Shown: piece after piece, positions 1 through 8,100 of the stretch | Numbering within the stretch: the first letter of the stretch is position 1 | Layout: every line of letters begins with the position of its first letter | NCBI GenBank assembly: GCA_017474765.1 | Contig: JAFVGW010000019.1 | Location: forward strand, 79,098 to 143,097 | Length of the DNA stretch: 64,000 nucleotides | DNA from: Salinivirgaceae bacterium | GTDB taxonomy: Bacteria; Bacteroidota; Bacteroidia; Bacteroidales; SZUA-534 | Reading direction: 5' to 3' | Made by a program: the position numbers and the translations under genes | The notes under the pieces: generated by a model | Seen by the model: the letters and a program-made list of their open reading frames with translations, nothing else | Database searches by the model: none | Told to the model about the DNA's origin: nothing

Positions 1-84
1 TCAGGTACATTCACTGCTACTCTTGTGAACTCAAAGGGCGACAAGAAAGAGGTTGAAGGCAAGTTTAATTGCTTAGGTTTGTAA
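1..84 (+). CDS. 3' end of an unidentified gene (partial)
   Basis: An open frame enters from the left edge and ends with TAA at 82-84, giving 27 residues that finish in NCLGL. A strong rho-independent terminator follows within 20 bases, which supports this as a real gene end. The tail has alternating polar and hydrophobic residues, as in a beta-rich secreted protein. It may be related to the lipoprotein at 976-1767, but 27 residues are too few to say. No function is assigned. Confidence 0.6.
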   Translation, partial: SGTFTATLVNSKGDKKEVEGKFNCLGL

Positions 85-101
85 TAATCAACTTTACAGA
101 T

Positions 102-131
102 AAAAGCCGGCCCGCGAAGCCGGCTTTTTTT
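102..131 (+). terminator. Rho-independent terminator
   Basis: A GC-rich stem, AAAGCCGGC paired with GCCGGCTTT around a short loop, runs into a T tract. It lies just after the stop codon at 84 and ends that transcript. Confidence 0.85.
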
Positions 132-196
132 ATGTCTGTTAATCGGAAAAACAGCAAATAATTTTGAAAAACAGAATGATTAATAAAAGATTTGAT

Positions 197-204
197 TACC
201 TTTG
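197..204 (+). promoter_or_regulatory. Possible -7 box of the secreted protein gene
   Basis: TACCTTTG matches the Bacteroidota -7 consensus TAnnTTTG and lies 39 bases before the ATG at 244. No good -33 TTTG is found at the expected distance, so this rests on the -7 box alone. Confidence 0.35.
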
Positions 205-243
205 ATTGATGTTTGTTAAACAATTTTATAAAAAGTAATTACT

Positions 244-741
244 ATGAGAAAATCAATCAAACTTTTTGCAATGGGCATTGCTGCCTTGTTGCTTGCAGGT
301 ACTGCTTCGAATGCCAAAGCTAGTGGAAAATTGAAGTACGACAGCAAATCCACATACGAAGTGGAGTCTCTGGGACGTGATGGCGATGGTTACAAAGTTG
401 TTCGCCTGCATGGCATAGGCGATACCGAGGAAGCAGCCATTGAAGACGCAATGATGAAAGCTGTTGCTTGTGCATTGTTCTGCGGATTTCCATCTGGCGG
501 TGATGGTGTGACTGGTCAAACTCCTGCCATCATTACTGATCCTAATGCAGAGGCTGCAAACAAAAAATTCCTGACAGAATTCTTTAAGTCTGATTATAAG
601 AAATACGTTGTCGTAAGTACACGTGTCCCGACTAAAGCAAGTTCAAAAGTGTCTAAGAAACTGTTTAAAGTTCGCATTGGAATGGATGTTTCTTACGATG
701 CTCTAAAAGCTGAAATGCAGAAACAAGGCGTTATAAAATAA
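244..741 (+). CDS. Small secreted protein, FlgT/LPP20-like fold suspected
   Basis: This 165-residue protein starts with a clear signal peptide: charged MRKS, then a hydrophobic stretch ending near ASNAKA around residue 26. No lipobox cysteine is seen, so a periplasmic location is likely. The stretch at about 57-75 (HGIGDTEEAAIEDAMMKAV) resembles the Ala-rich helix of FlgT N-terminal and LPP20-type proteins; this is pattern resemblance only. Two cysteines sit close together (CALFC). The C-terminal half is Lys-rich with alternating beta-like segments. The gene stands alone, with a possible promoter and its own terminator. Function is unknown. Confidence 0.75.
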   Translation: MRKSIKLFAMGIAALLLAGTASNAKASGKLKYDSKSTYEVESLGRDGDGYKVVRLHGIGDTEEAAIEDAMMKAVACALFCGFPSGGDGVTGQTPAIITDPNAEAANKKFLTEFFKSDYKKYVVVSTRVPTKASSKVSKKLFKVRIGMDVSYDALKAEMQKQGVIK

Positions 742-770
742 CACAGGCCGACATTTATCACTGAAATAAG

Positions 771-801
771 CGGAGCCATTTGTTGTGGCTCCGTTTTTTT
801 T
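771..801 (+). terminator. Rho-independent terminator
   Basis: CGGAGCCA pairs with TGGCTCCG around a 7-base loop and is followed by a run of eight T. It closes the gene ending at 741. Confidence 0.9.
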
Positions 802-908
802 GAATCGCAGATTCGTTTTGGCGCAATAAAAAGTGAGCAATGACCAAAAACTTTTGACAAACCTCCATTAAAAGGAGAAAAAACAAACACCACGAACAAA
901 AACATTTG

Positions 909-916
909 TATATTTG
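909..916 (+). promoter_or_regulatory. Probable -7 box of the lipoprotein gene
   Basis: TATATTTG is an exact match to TAnnTTTG and sits 60 bases before the ATG at 976, leaving an A/T-rich leader of about 50 bases. A -33 TTTG is not evident at the right spacing. Confidence 0.45.
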
Positions 917-975
917 CGTCTTGAAAAGACAAAAACTTTTGTTTAATTTATTGTTTAATTAAAAAACTTAAAAAG

Positions 976-1767
976 ATGAAAAGAAAATTCATGTTTGCAG
1001 CAATGATGGCTGCTATGTGCTCAACCGCAATGTTTACTTCTTGCGTTGAAGAAGAAGATGGTGGAGAAGTATTGGCAACAAACGTTGATTTCAGCAAATT
1101 GACTACAGTTGCTCAATCTGATGGTACTATCCTTATTGAAGGTAGTGTAACCGCCAATGGTAAAATCAAAACTTTCGAATTGCAAGATCTTGAAGGCAAA
1201 ACAATTGCTGACTTGAAAGCAACAAACGAGAAATCAGTTGACAAAGACGAGAATGGCAAGAAAGTGAAAACTTACACAATGGACATCGCTTCAGTTGCTG
1301 TTCCTGTTCAACAAATGAAACTTGTCTTCAAAGTAAAAGACGGTGATACCGGTAAAGGCATTGCCAACATTGGTGAGAAATATGAGTTTGACGCAGGAAC
1401 TGGTGAGTCTGTTAAAGGTTCTTACATGTCATTCTTCAAGAACAGAAGCTACACTTTCGCAGAAGTTGTTGACCAAACAACTGGCGAGGCTACTGACAAT
1501 GCTCAATATGTAGAGGTAATTCTGAAGAAGGGTGAAGATGGAAACCCGACTCTTACATCAGCTAAAGAAGCAAAAAGCGAGGCATTCAAGAATGCTGCTG
1601 CTGCCGCTAAAATCTTCCCACAGGCTGTTTTGACTTCTACAAACTGCATCGCTACATACAACATCGTTTTCGGTGCTGATGGCATCACTGCAAAAGTATC
1701 TGGTGTTATCATCAAAAAAGGTGACGGTGGCATTATGCAGATTGACAACTCAGCTTTGTTCAATTAA
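976..1767 (+). CDS. Putative lipoprotein, unknown function
   Basis: The 263-residue product has a lipoprotein signal peptide: Lys/Arg-rich start, Met/Ala-rich core and a lipobox-like FTSC at about residues 20-23, followed by acidic EEEDGGE. Acidic residues right after the lipid-bearing Cys are common in Bacteroidota surface lipoproteins, so outer surface exposure is possible. The rest is rich in Lys, Thr, Val and Gly with alternating hydrophobic patterns, suggesting beta sandwiches; a predicted helix (about 195-212) is Ala-rich. No known catalytic motif is seen. The gene is monocistronic, with its own -7 box and terminator. Confidence 0.75.
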   Translation: MKRKFMFAAMMAAMCSTAMFTSCVEEEDGGEVLATNVDFSKLTTVAQSDGTILIEGSVTANGKIKTFELQDLEGKTIADLKATNEKSVDKDENGKKVKTYTMDIASVAVPVQQMKLVFKVKDGDTGKGIANIGEKYEFDAGTGESVKGSYMSFFKNRSYTFAEVVDQTTGEATDNAQYVEVILKKGEDGNPTLTSAKEAKSEAFKNAAAAAKIFPQAVLTSTNCIATYNIVFGADGITAKVSGVIIKKGDGGIMQIDNSALFN

Positions 1768-1792
1768 TCTGTAAGCAATTATTAACATAAAG

Positions 1793-1823
1793 AAGAGCTG
1801 CCCATTCGGGTGGCTCTTTTTTT
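1793..1823 (+). terminator. Terminator, copy 1 of a repeated hairpin
   Basis: AAGAGCTGCCC pairs with GGGTGGCTCTT around ATTC and is followed by a T tract. Nearly the same hairpin appears at 2943 and 3524. Confidence 0.9.
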
Positions 1824-1883
1824 ATTGTGGAATAACAACGAAATATATTGTATATTGCAAGAGCAAAACAAATTAGCAGCAAT

Positions 1884-2927
1884 ATGCAAGAAAACAACGG
1901 CACAGAACAATCAGACTACATCAAAAATGCCATCTACACCATACGCGGAGTAAAAGTCATGCTCGACTCCGACCTTGCGCAAATTTATGGCTATACAACA
2001 AGCCGTTTTAACCAGCAAGTGAAAAACAACATCGAGAAATTTGATGGTGATTTTCGATTCCAGCTCAAACGGGAGGAATATGAAGAAATTTTAAGGTCAA
2101 ATTTTTTGACTTCAAAATTAGGCATAAGACATTATTTATCAGACACGAATGATGATAAAGAAAACTTGATGTCAAATTTTTTGACATCAAGTTGGGGAGG
2201 AACTCGCAAACTTCCTTTCGTCTTTACTGAACAAGGCATTTATATGCTGATGACTGTTCTGAAGGGCGAACTTGCCACCAGGCAAAGCAAGGCTTTGATT
2301 CGCACATTCAAAGAGATGAAAGACTTCATTACCGACAACCGCAGCCTGGTCGGAAACCGCGAATTGCTTCAACTTGCCATTCAGACAGCTCAAAACACAT
2401 CAGACATTGCCGAAATAAAAAACTCAATGGTCTCCAAAACCGACCTTGCAAGAGTTGTTCAGGATTTCACCGACCCGCAGACTCGTCGTGAATATCTGAT
2501 ACTCAATGGTGAGTCAGTTGATGCCAACCTTGCTTACAGCACCATCTACAAAGCCGCCAAACACAGCATTTTTGTTATCGACAATTACATTGGTTTGCGT
2601 ACTCTTGTATTGCTGAAATATGCCCAACCAAACATCCCGATAACTATATTTAGCGACAACGTTGGCCATGGCCTACATCAAAGCGATTACAATGATTTTC
2701 TCAGCCAATATCCGCAAATATCTGTCACTTTCCGCAAAACCTGCGGCATATACCACGACCGTTATATTGTAATTGATTACAATATGCCAACCGAAGGCAT
2801 ATACCATTGCGGAACTTCGTCAAAAGATGCAGGAAACAAAGTTACCAGTATCACAAAAGTCGCTGACAACCAAGTGTATCATCAAATTGTTGATACATTG
2901 CTTAATAATCCTGTTCTCTCGTTATAA
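1884..2927 (+). CDS. ORF6N-domain protein with C-terminal PLD-like module
   Basis: This 347-residue protein has an ORF6N domain at about 10-130, seen in the IYTIRG, VMLDSDLAQIYG and PFVFTEQGIYML motifs; ORF6N and KilA-N domains are DNA-binding modules common in phages and accessory regulators. A middle helical linker (about 130-190) leads to a C-terminal domain with FVIDNYI, HDRYIVID (H-x-R-x4-D) and GTSSKDAGNK. These look like one degenerate phospholipase D/Nuc-type HKD motif, and the same module is in the RhuM protein at 50607. The frame also opens at a TTG at 1848, but the ATG at 1884 gives the start usual for ORF6N proteins. Single gene between two copies of the same terminator. It may be a DNA-binding nuclease or regulator; neither is shown. 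Confidence 0.8.
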   Translation: MQENNGTEQSDYIKNAIYTIRGVKVMLDSDLAQIYGYTTSRFNQQVKNNIEKFDGDFRFQLKREEYEEILRSNFLTSKLGIRHYLSDTNDDKENLMSNFLTSSWGGTRKLPFVFTEQGIYMLMTVLKGELATRQSKALIRTFKEMKDFITDNRSLVGNRELLQLAIQTAQNTSDIAEIKNSMVSKTDLARVVQDFTDPQTRREYLILNGESVDANLAYSTIYKAAKHSIFVIDNYIGLRTLVLLKYAQPNIPITIFSDNVGHGLHQSDYNDFLSQYPQISVTFRKTCGIYHDRYIVIDYNMPTEGIYHCGTSSKDAGNKVTSITKVADNQVYHQIVDTLLNNPVLSL

Positions 2928-2942
2928 TTTTGAGAAAATAAT

Positions 2943-2974
2943 AAAGAGCCGCCCATTCGGGTGGCTCCTTTTTT
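2943..2974 (+). terminator. Terminator, copy 2 of a repeated hairpin
   Basis: AAAGAGCCGCCC, loop ATTC, GGGTGGCTCC and a T tract. It differs from copy 1 mainly in the compensating or neutral C of GAGCCGCCC. Confidence 0.9.
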
Positions 2975-2999
2975 GTGGAAATATTTGAAAAAACGAAAA

Positions 3000-3029
3000 T
3001 TTGCACGACAGAAATAAATGTTATATTTT
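3000..3029 (+). promoter_or_regulatory. Promoter of the toxin-antitoxin pair
   Basis: TTTG at 3000-3003, an 18-base spacer and TATATTTT at 3022-3029 fit the Bacteroidota primary promoter with one mismatch in the -7 box. It lies 25 bases before the antitoxin ATG, where such operons are normally autoregulated. Confidence 0.5.
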
Positions 3030-3054
3030 TAAGTCGTAAAAACGCAGAACAGAT

Positions 3055-3234
3055 ATGGAAGAATCAACAATAAAAGAAAAAAAACGTGTGGCTCAGCACA
3101 CAAAACGCATAACCGCATCCAACAAGCAAAGCCATTTGCAAGAAACTCCGGAAAGCGAATTAATATCGGTAGAGGAGTATTTTGGAATTTTACACCAAAT
3201 GGTAGATGAGCATTTTGACAATATACAATGTTAA
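3055..3234 (+). CDS. Putative antitoxin of a RelE/ParE-type pair
   Basis: A 59-codon gene from ATG 3055 to TAA 3232-3234. The product begins MEESTIKEKKRVAQ, has a basic N-terminal half and an acidic C-terminal half containing VEEYFGILHQMVDEHF, a layout typical of small antitoxins that bind DNA with one end and wrap the toxin with the other. It overlaps the start of the toxin gene by 29 bases in another frame, a common sign of translational coupling. The upstream promoter match fits. The family of the antitoxin is not recognised; the call rests on position, size and the toxin downstream. Confidence 0.6.
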   Translation: MEESTIKEKKRVAQHTKRITASNKQSHLQETPESELISVEEYFGILHQMVDEHFDNIQC

Positions 3235-3523
3235 AATACGCAAATCGGCTCTTCGGGACCTTGTAGAATTGAGAGATTGGTTGTGTACCGTAATGTCGCG
3301 TGAAGGAGCTCACTGCTATATAACAAATATGCAAAATGAGGTGCAATCGTTATCAATATATGCCGATTTGTACCATCCGAGCACAATGGCCGACATTAGG
3401 CAATATCACCCCAAAGCACGCCGTATGGTAAGCCATAATAAGCGATGGGTGTATATCTTTCATATAGAGAACAATACGGTGATTGTTGATCGTGTCAGGC
3501 CTTCAAAAATGATAACAAAATAA
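3206..3523 (+). CDS. RelE/ParE-family toxin
   Basis: The 105-residue product resembles the RelE/ParE superfamily: an N-terminal strand then a helix (RKSALRDLVELRDWL), a central helix (GAHCYITNMQNEVQSL), and C-terminal strands MVSHNKRWVYIFHIENNTVIVDRV with the R-W-V-x-F pattern usual in this fold. Members either cut mRNA on the ribosome (RelE) or poison gyrase (ParE); the sequence does not decide between them. The start ATG lies inside the antitoxin gene, and no other suitable Met occurs before the first helix. A terminator follows at once. Moderate confidence in the family, low in the molecular target. Confidence 0.7.
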   Translation: MSILTIYNVKIRKSALRDLVELRDWLCTVMSREGAHCYITNMQNEVQSLSIYADLYHPSTMADIRQYHPKARRMVSHNKRWVYIFHIENNTVIVDRVRPSKMITK

Positions 3524-3556
3524 GAAAGAGCTGCCCATTCGGGTGGCTCTTTTTTT
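3524..3556 (+). terminator. Terminator, copy 3 of a repeated hairpin
   Basis: AAAGAGCTGCCC, loop ATTC, GGGTGGCTCTTT and a long T tract. It starts immediately after the toxin stop codon and is almost identical to the copies at 1793 and 2943. Confidence 0.9.
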
Positions 3557-3591
3557 GCCATTTTGTTAGGTATGGTTCCCTGCAAACCCTA

Positions 3592-3627
3592 CTGAAAACT
3601 TTTGCCACTTTTGCAAAAAGTTTTCAG
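3592..3627. repeat. 36-bp inverted repeat, copy 1
   Basis: CTGAAAACTTTT and AAAAGTTTTCAG form 12-bp perfect arms around CCACTTTTGCAA-type sequence. Two more copies are at 3632 and 4887, so the ATPase gene is bracketed by them. Confidence 0.8.
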
Positions 3628-3631
3628 TAAA

Positions 3632-3668
3632 GTGAAAACTTTTTCTATTTTTGTATAAAGTTTTCAAT
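3632..3668. repeat. 36-bp inverted repeat, copy 2 (diverged)
   Basis: GTGAAAACTTTTT ... AAAGTTTTCAA, a diverged copy 40 bases after copy 1. It contains the probable -7 box of the ATPase gene. Confidence 0.75.
3646..3653 (+). promoter_or_regulatory. Probable -7 box of the ATPase gene, inside the repeat
   Basis: TATTTTTG matches TAnnTTTG exactly and lies 25 bases before the ATG at 3678. Because it sits in the loop of inverted repeat copy 2, binding at the repeat would be expected to block transcription. Copy 3 downstream carries the related octamer TACTTTTG. Confidence 0.5.
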
Positions 3669-3677
3669 AGAAGTGTT

Positions 3678-4874
3678 ATGATAAGCAGAGAAAAATACAT
3701 TGCGCAAATCAGACCATTTTACGAAAGCGACCTAATAAAGGTCATTACCGGAATCCGCCGTTGTGGGAAGTCGGTAGTTCTGGAGCAGATAAAGAACGAA
3801 CTTGCCGTGCAAGGCAAGCGCATTGTCTATCTGAATTTTGAGGACAGACGCGTTTCCGCTTCAATAACAACCGATTTGGAATTGACCGAATACGTTGAAA
3901 ATGAGCTGTCAGTTAACCACAATGAGAAACTGTATGTTTTTTTAGACGAGATTCAGATGGTGAAGAATTGGAATCTTGCCTGCCGCTCACTCAGGCTGCA
4001 AAACACTTCACTTTTCATTACCGGCTCTAATTCGAAACTGCTTTCGCGCGAGTTCACAAAGGAGTTGAGTGGGCGTTATGTCTCGTTCACAATTAGACCG
4101 TTTGTGTATAAAGAAATTATGGAATACGCCAGAGAACTCGGTCGCAAGGTTCAGGTGAATGATTATCTTATATATGGCGGATTTCCGAAACGGTTTGAGT
4201 TTCAGGGACAAGACGAGATGCTACGTTACCTTAACGAATTGGACGAGACGATTGTCCTGAACGATATAATTAGTCGTTACAGCATTCGTAAGCAAGAGAT
4301 TTTCAAGAAGTTGGTTAATTACGTGCTAATGTCGAACGCTCGGATTTTCAGTTCAAATTCCGTTCACCGCTATTTGAAATCGCAAAAGACGGAATGTTCG
4401 ATAAATACGGTAATGAAATATATCGATTATCTTGAAGAGGCATACGTTGTTAGGAAACTTCCGCAGTACTCAACGAAAGTGAAAAAGCAGCTCGATTTTT
4501 ATACCAAGCTTTACGACGAAGATGTGGCGTTCAACTCAATCCGCCAGCCAAATAACCATTTCGACATCACACATAACCTTGAAAATGTGGTATATAACGA
4601 GCTTGTGTATATGGGCTACAGCTTGATGGTGTATAATGTCAACGATAAGGAAATCGACTTTTTGGCCGTAAAAAACGGAAAGGAATATCTTGTGCAAGTC
4701 GCTTACAGTGTGGTTGAGGAAAGCACCTACAAGCGCGAGTTTGCAGGGTTTAACGAACTCGACAGCTCCCGCAAAAAAATTCTCATAACCAACGATGAGA
4801 ATGATTTTTCAACAAGCACTGTGCAGCATATTCTTCTGAAAGACTTCCTGATGATGGATGATTTGGAAGGTTAG
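3678..4874 (+). CDS. AAA-type ATPase with DUF4143 domain
   Basis: The 398-residue product has a Walker A motif GIRRCGKS at 25-32, a Walker B-like YVFLDEIQ near residue 90 and a sensor-like LFITGSNSKLLS, all typical of the AAA_14/DUF4143 ATPases widespread in bacteria and archaea. The C-terminal part (about 320-345) has KEIDFLAV and LVQVAYSV, the position where many members carry a PD-(D/E)XK-like fold; here EVK is replaced by QVA, so nuclease activity looks lost. The ATG at 3678 (MISREKYI) is preferred over a TTG at 3651, which overlaps the promoter. The true role of this family is poorly known. It is a single gene bracketed by 36-bp inverted repeats, which suggests autoregulation or mobility. 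Confidence 0.85.
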   Translation: MISREKYIAQIRPFYESDLIKVITGIRRCGKSVVLEQIKNELAVQGKRIVYLNFEDRRVSASITTDLELTEYVENELSVNHNEKLYVFLDEIQMVKNWNLACRSLRLQNTSLFITGSNSKLLSREFTKELSGRYVSFTIRPFVYKEIMEYARELGRKVQVNDYLIYGGFPKRFEFQGQDEMLRYLNELDETIVLNDIISRYSIRKQEIFKKLVNYVLMSNARIFSSNSVHRYLKSQKTECSINTVMKYIDYLEEAYVVRKLPQYSTKVKKQLDFYTKLYDEDVAFNSIRQPNNHFDITHNLENVVYNELVYMGYSLMVYNVNDKEIDFLAVKNGKEYLVQVAYSVVEESTYKREFAGFNELDSSRKKILITNDENDFSTSTVQHILLKDFLMMDDLEG

Positions 4875-4886
4875 ACGAAATTCCTA

Positions 4887-4922
4887 CTGAAAACTTTTTC
4901 TACTTTTGCAAAAAGTTTTCAG
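4887..4922. repeat. 36-bp inverted repeat, copy 3
   Basis: CTGAAAACTTTTT ... AAAAAGTTTTCAG, 12 bases after the ATPase stop codon. It matches copy 1 closely in arms and in loop (TACTTTTGC). As a hairpin it has no T tract that would make a standard terminator. Confidence 0.8.
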
Positions 4923-5108
4923 CAGCTTTTCATAATCAACTTAATTTGATTAGGATAAAGCTATGTACTTTCAGCAATGGTTGAAGTGGCTGTAAGGTGA
5001 ATTCGGCACGGTTACAAATGGCTTAATTCTGCGGATAATATGTAAGTAGCTCCACTTGCAACATGTCAGTTTTTTTTGTTCTTTTACGCTGTTTATTAGG
5101 CGTGTTTT

Positions 5109-8100
5109 ATGAGTGAATCCATTTTAAAGGCGTTGATGCAATTGTTTGCCATCATTGCCACTGCAAACAAGGACGGCGTGAACGAAAAATCGCGCTCCAT
5201 TGTTGAGTCATATTTGAAGTTGATGCTGGCATCGGAGCAGGTGCATGAGTATCTGGCTCTGTTCGACCGTTATCTTGAGGAACGCGGTGGCGGCGTCAAA
5301 AAGGACGATACACAGCAGTCGCGCAAGCGCACATCGCTCAACTCGGTGAAGGTGCTGCGCATCTGCGAGCAGATTAACGGCGAGCTGAAACAGGACCAGA
5401 AGCTACTGGTGCTGCTGCAACTTCTCGAGTTCATCTGCTTCGACGCAAACATCACCGAGCAGGAGCTCGACTTTGTGAAGACCGTATCGGACATCTTCAA
5501 TATTCCTGAGGATGAGTACTTTAACAGCTACGCCTTCACTCTCAACCCAAAAATCGATGATATTCCGCACAAAGAGAACATACTTATTCTCGACAAGAAC
5601 AACGAATCGCCAAACGCAGAGGTAAAACACCTGAAGTTCAAGGATTTGGAGGGTCGCGTAATGGTTCTGTTCCTGCCGTCAATCAACGCGTACGCCTTCC
5701 GCTACGTGGGCGAGACCGACCTCTACCTGAACGGCCACAGCATTATGCTCAACCGCACCTACATGCTGCCAAAGGGCTCGGCCATCCGCAGCCCGCGCAT
5801 CGGCTCAATCTACTACAGCGACATTGTTTCGAAGTTCATCAACGCAATGAACGCCGAGAAGGTGGTGTTCACGGCCAAAGGCGTTGAATTCCGATTCAAG
5901 GGCAGCAAGAACGGCCTGCACAACTTCAATTTCTGCGAGCAGGGCGGCGAGCTCATCGGCATTATGGGCGGCTCGGGCGTGGGAAAATCGACGCTGCTCA
6001 ACGTGCTCAACGGCAATCTGCAACCGCAGAGCGGCGAGATTCTCATCAACGGCTACAACATCTACACCGAAAAAGAAAAACTGAACGGCGTTATCGGATT
6101 TGTGCCGCAAGACGATTTGCTGATTGAGGAACTTACTGTATATCAGAACCTTTACTATAGCGCCAAACTCTGCTTCAGCGATTACACCGAAGAGCAGATT
6201 GACGAGGCCGTGAACAAGGTTTTGGAAGACCTTGACCTGAAGGCCACCGCCGACCTGGTGGTGGGCAACCCGCTGAACAAGACCATCAGCGGCGGTCAGC
6301 GCAAGCGCCTGAACATTGCTCTGGAACTTATCCGCGAGCCGCTTGTAATGTTCGTCGATGAGCCGACTTCGGGACTTTCGTCGATGGACTCGGAAATGGT
6401 TATGGACCTTCTGAAGGAACAGACGCTGAAGGGTAAGTTGGTGATTGTCAACATTCACCAACCATCGTCGGTCATCTTTAAAATGTTCGACAAACTGCTC
6501 ATTATGGACAAGGGCGGCTATCTGGTTTACTATGGCAACCCGGTTGACTCGGTGGTTTACTTCAAGACAATGAGCAACCACGTAAATGCCACAGAGAGTG
6601 AGTGTTACCACTGCGGTAACATCAATCCCGAGCAGGTGCTGCAAATTCTTGAGTCGAAGGTGGTTGACGAGTACGGCCGCACCACCCACAAGCGTAAGAC
6701 AACGCCTGAGGAATGGGCCGCAATGTATGAGGAACACTCGAAATCGAAGATAAAATTCGACACCGAAAAGCAGGATTTGCCGAAGAACAACTTCAGCATT
6801 CCGGGAATGTTCAAGCAGTTCCGCATCTTCTGCGAACGCAACATTCTGTCGAAACTGGCAAACCGCCAATATATGCTTATCAACTTTCTTGAGGCACCGG
6901 TGCTGGCGCTCATTCTGGCCTACTTTACGAAGTACATCGCCGGCGAGGGCGGCAATCCGAACATCTTTGTCTTCAGCGGCAACGAGAACCTGCCCATCTA
7001 CCTGTTTATGGGCGTTGTGGTTTCAATCTTCATCGGCTTGACCGTGAGCGCCGAAGAGATTATCCGCGACCGTCAGCTGCTCAAGCGCGAGTCGTTCCTG
7101 AACCTGAGCCACGTGAGCTACCTGAACAGCAAAATAGCCGTTCTATTTGTCATTTCGGCCATTCAGACGCTCTCGTTCGTGCTCATCGGCAACACCATAA
7201 TGGAAATCCACGGCATGACGCTGGCTCACTGGCTGATACTGTTCACCGCTTCGTGCGTGTCGAATATGATTGGTCTGAACATCTCGGCCGCGCTCGACTC
7301 GGTTGTCACCATCTACATTCTGATTCCGTTCCTGATTGTGCCGCAGCTGCTTTTCAGCGGAACAATGGTGAAGTTCGACAAACTGAACAAGGCCATCAGC
7401 TCATACGAGGTGGTGCCCCCGATTGGCGACCTGATGCCGTCGCGCTGGGCCTACGAGGCAATGGCTGTGAAGCAGTTCCGCGACAACGAGTATATGAAAA
7501 ACTTCTTCCTGATTGAGCAGAAGAAGAGCGAGGCGGCTTACATCGGCTCGTATCTGGTGCCGGCGCTGAACAACAAGATTGCCAAACTGGCTAACGCCGA
7601 CGAGGAAACCCGCAATCAGATTATCGGCCTTCTGCACACCGAGGTGACCAAAATCAACAACCGCACACCGAAGCAGCAGTTTGAAAAAGTTGACCTTCTG
7701 ACGCCTGAAAAATACAACACCGAACTGCAGGAAGAATTGGGCGAGTTCCTTGACAAGACGGCCAAGCTCTATCAGCAGAAGCAAAACAAGGCCATCTCGG
7801 TTCTCGACCGCGAAATCAGCAACCTGGCCGAAGAGCTGGGCGGCAACAAGGCGCTTGTTGAGCTGAAGAAGAACTACACCAACGAGGCACTGTCGAACTT
7901 TGTGCTGAACCGCGTTGATATTGAGAAGATTCACGATATGGGCGACCATTTCATTCAAGTGTCGGACCCCATCTACAAAGAGCCCGAGAGCCACTGCGGC
8001 CGCGCCCATTTCTACGCACCGTTCAAGCAGATTGGCAACCTGCAGATTGACACATTCTGGTTCAATATTATGGTTATGTGGCTGATGTGCGGCGCGCTCT

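Noticed and set aside
5805..6869. A 354-codon frame antisense to the ABC transporter ATPase domain
   Set aside because: The ABC motifs lie on the plus strand; the antisense product has no recognisable features.
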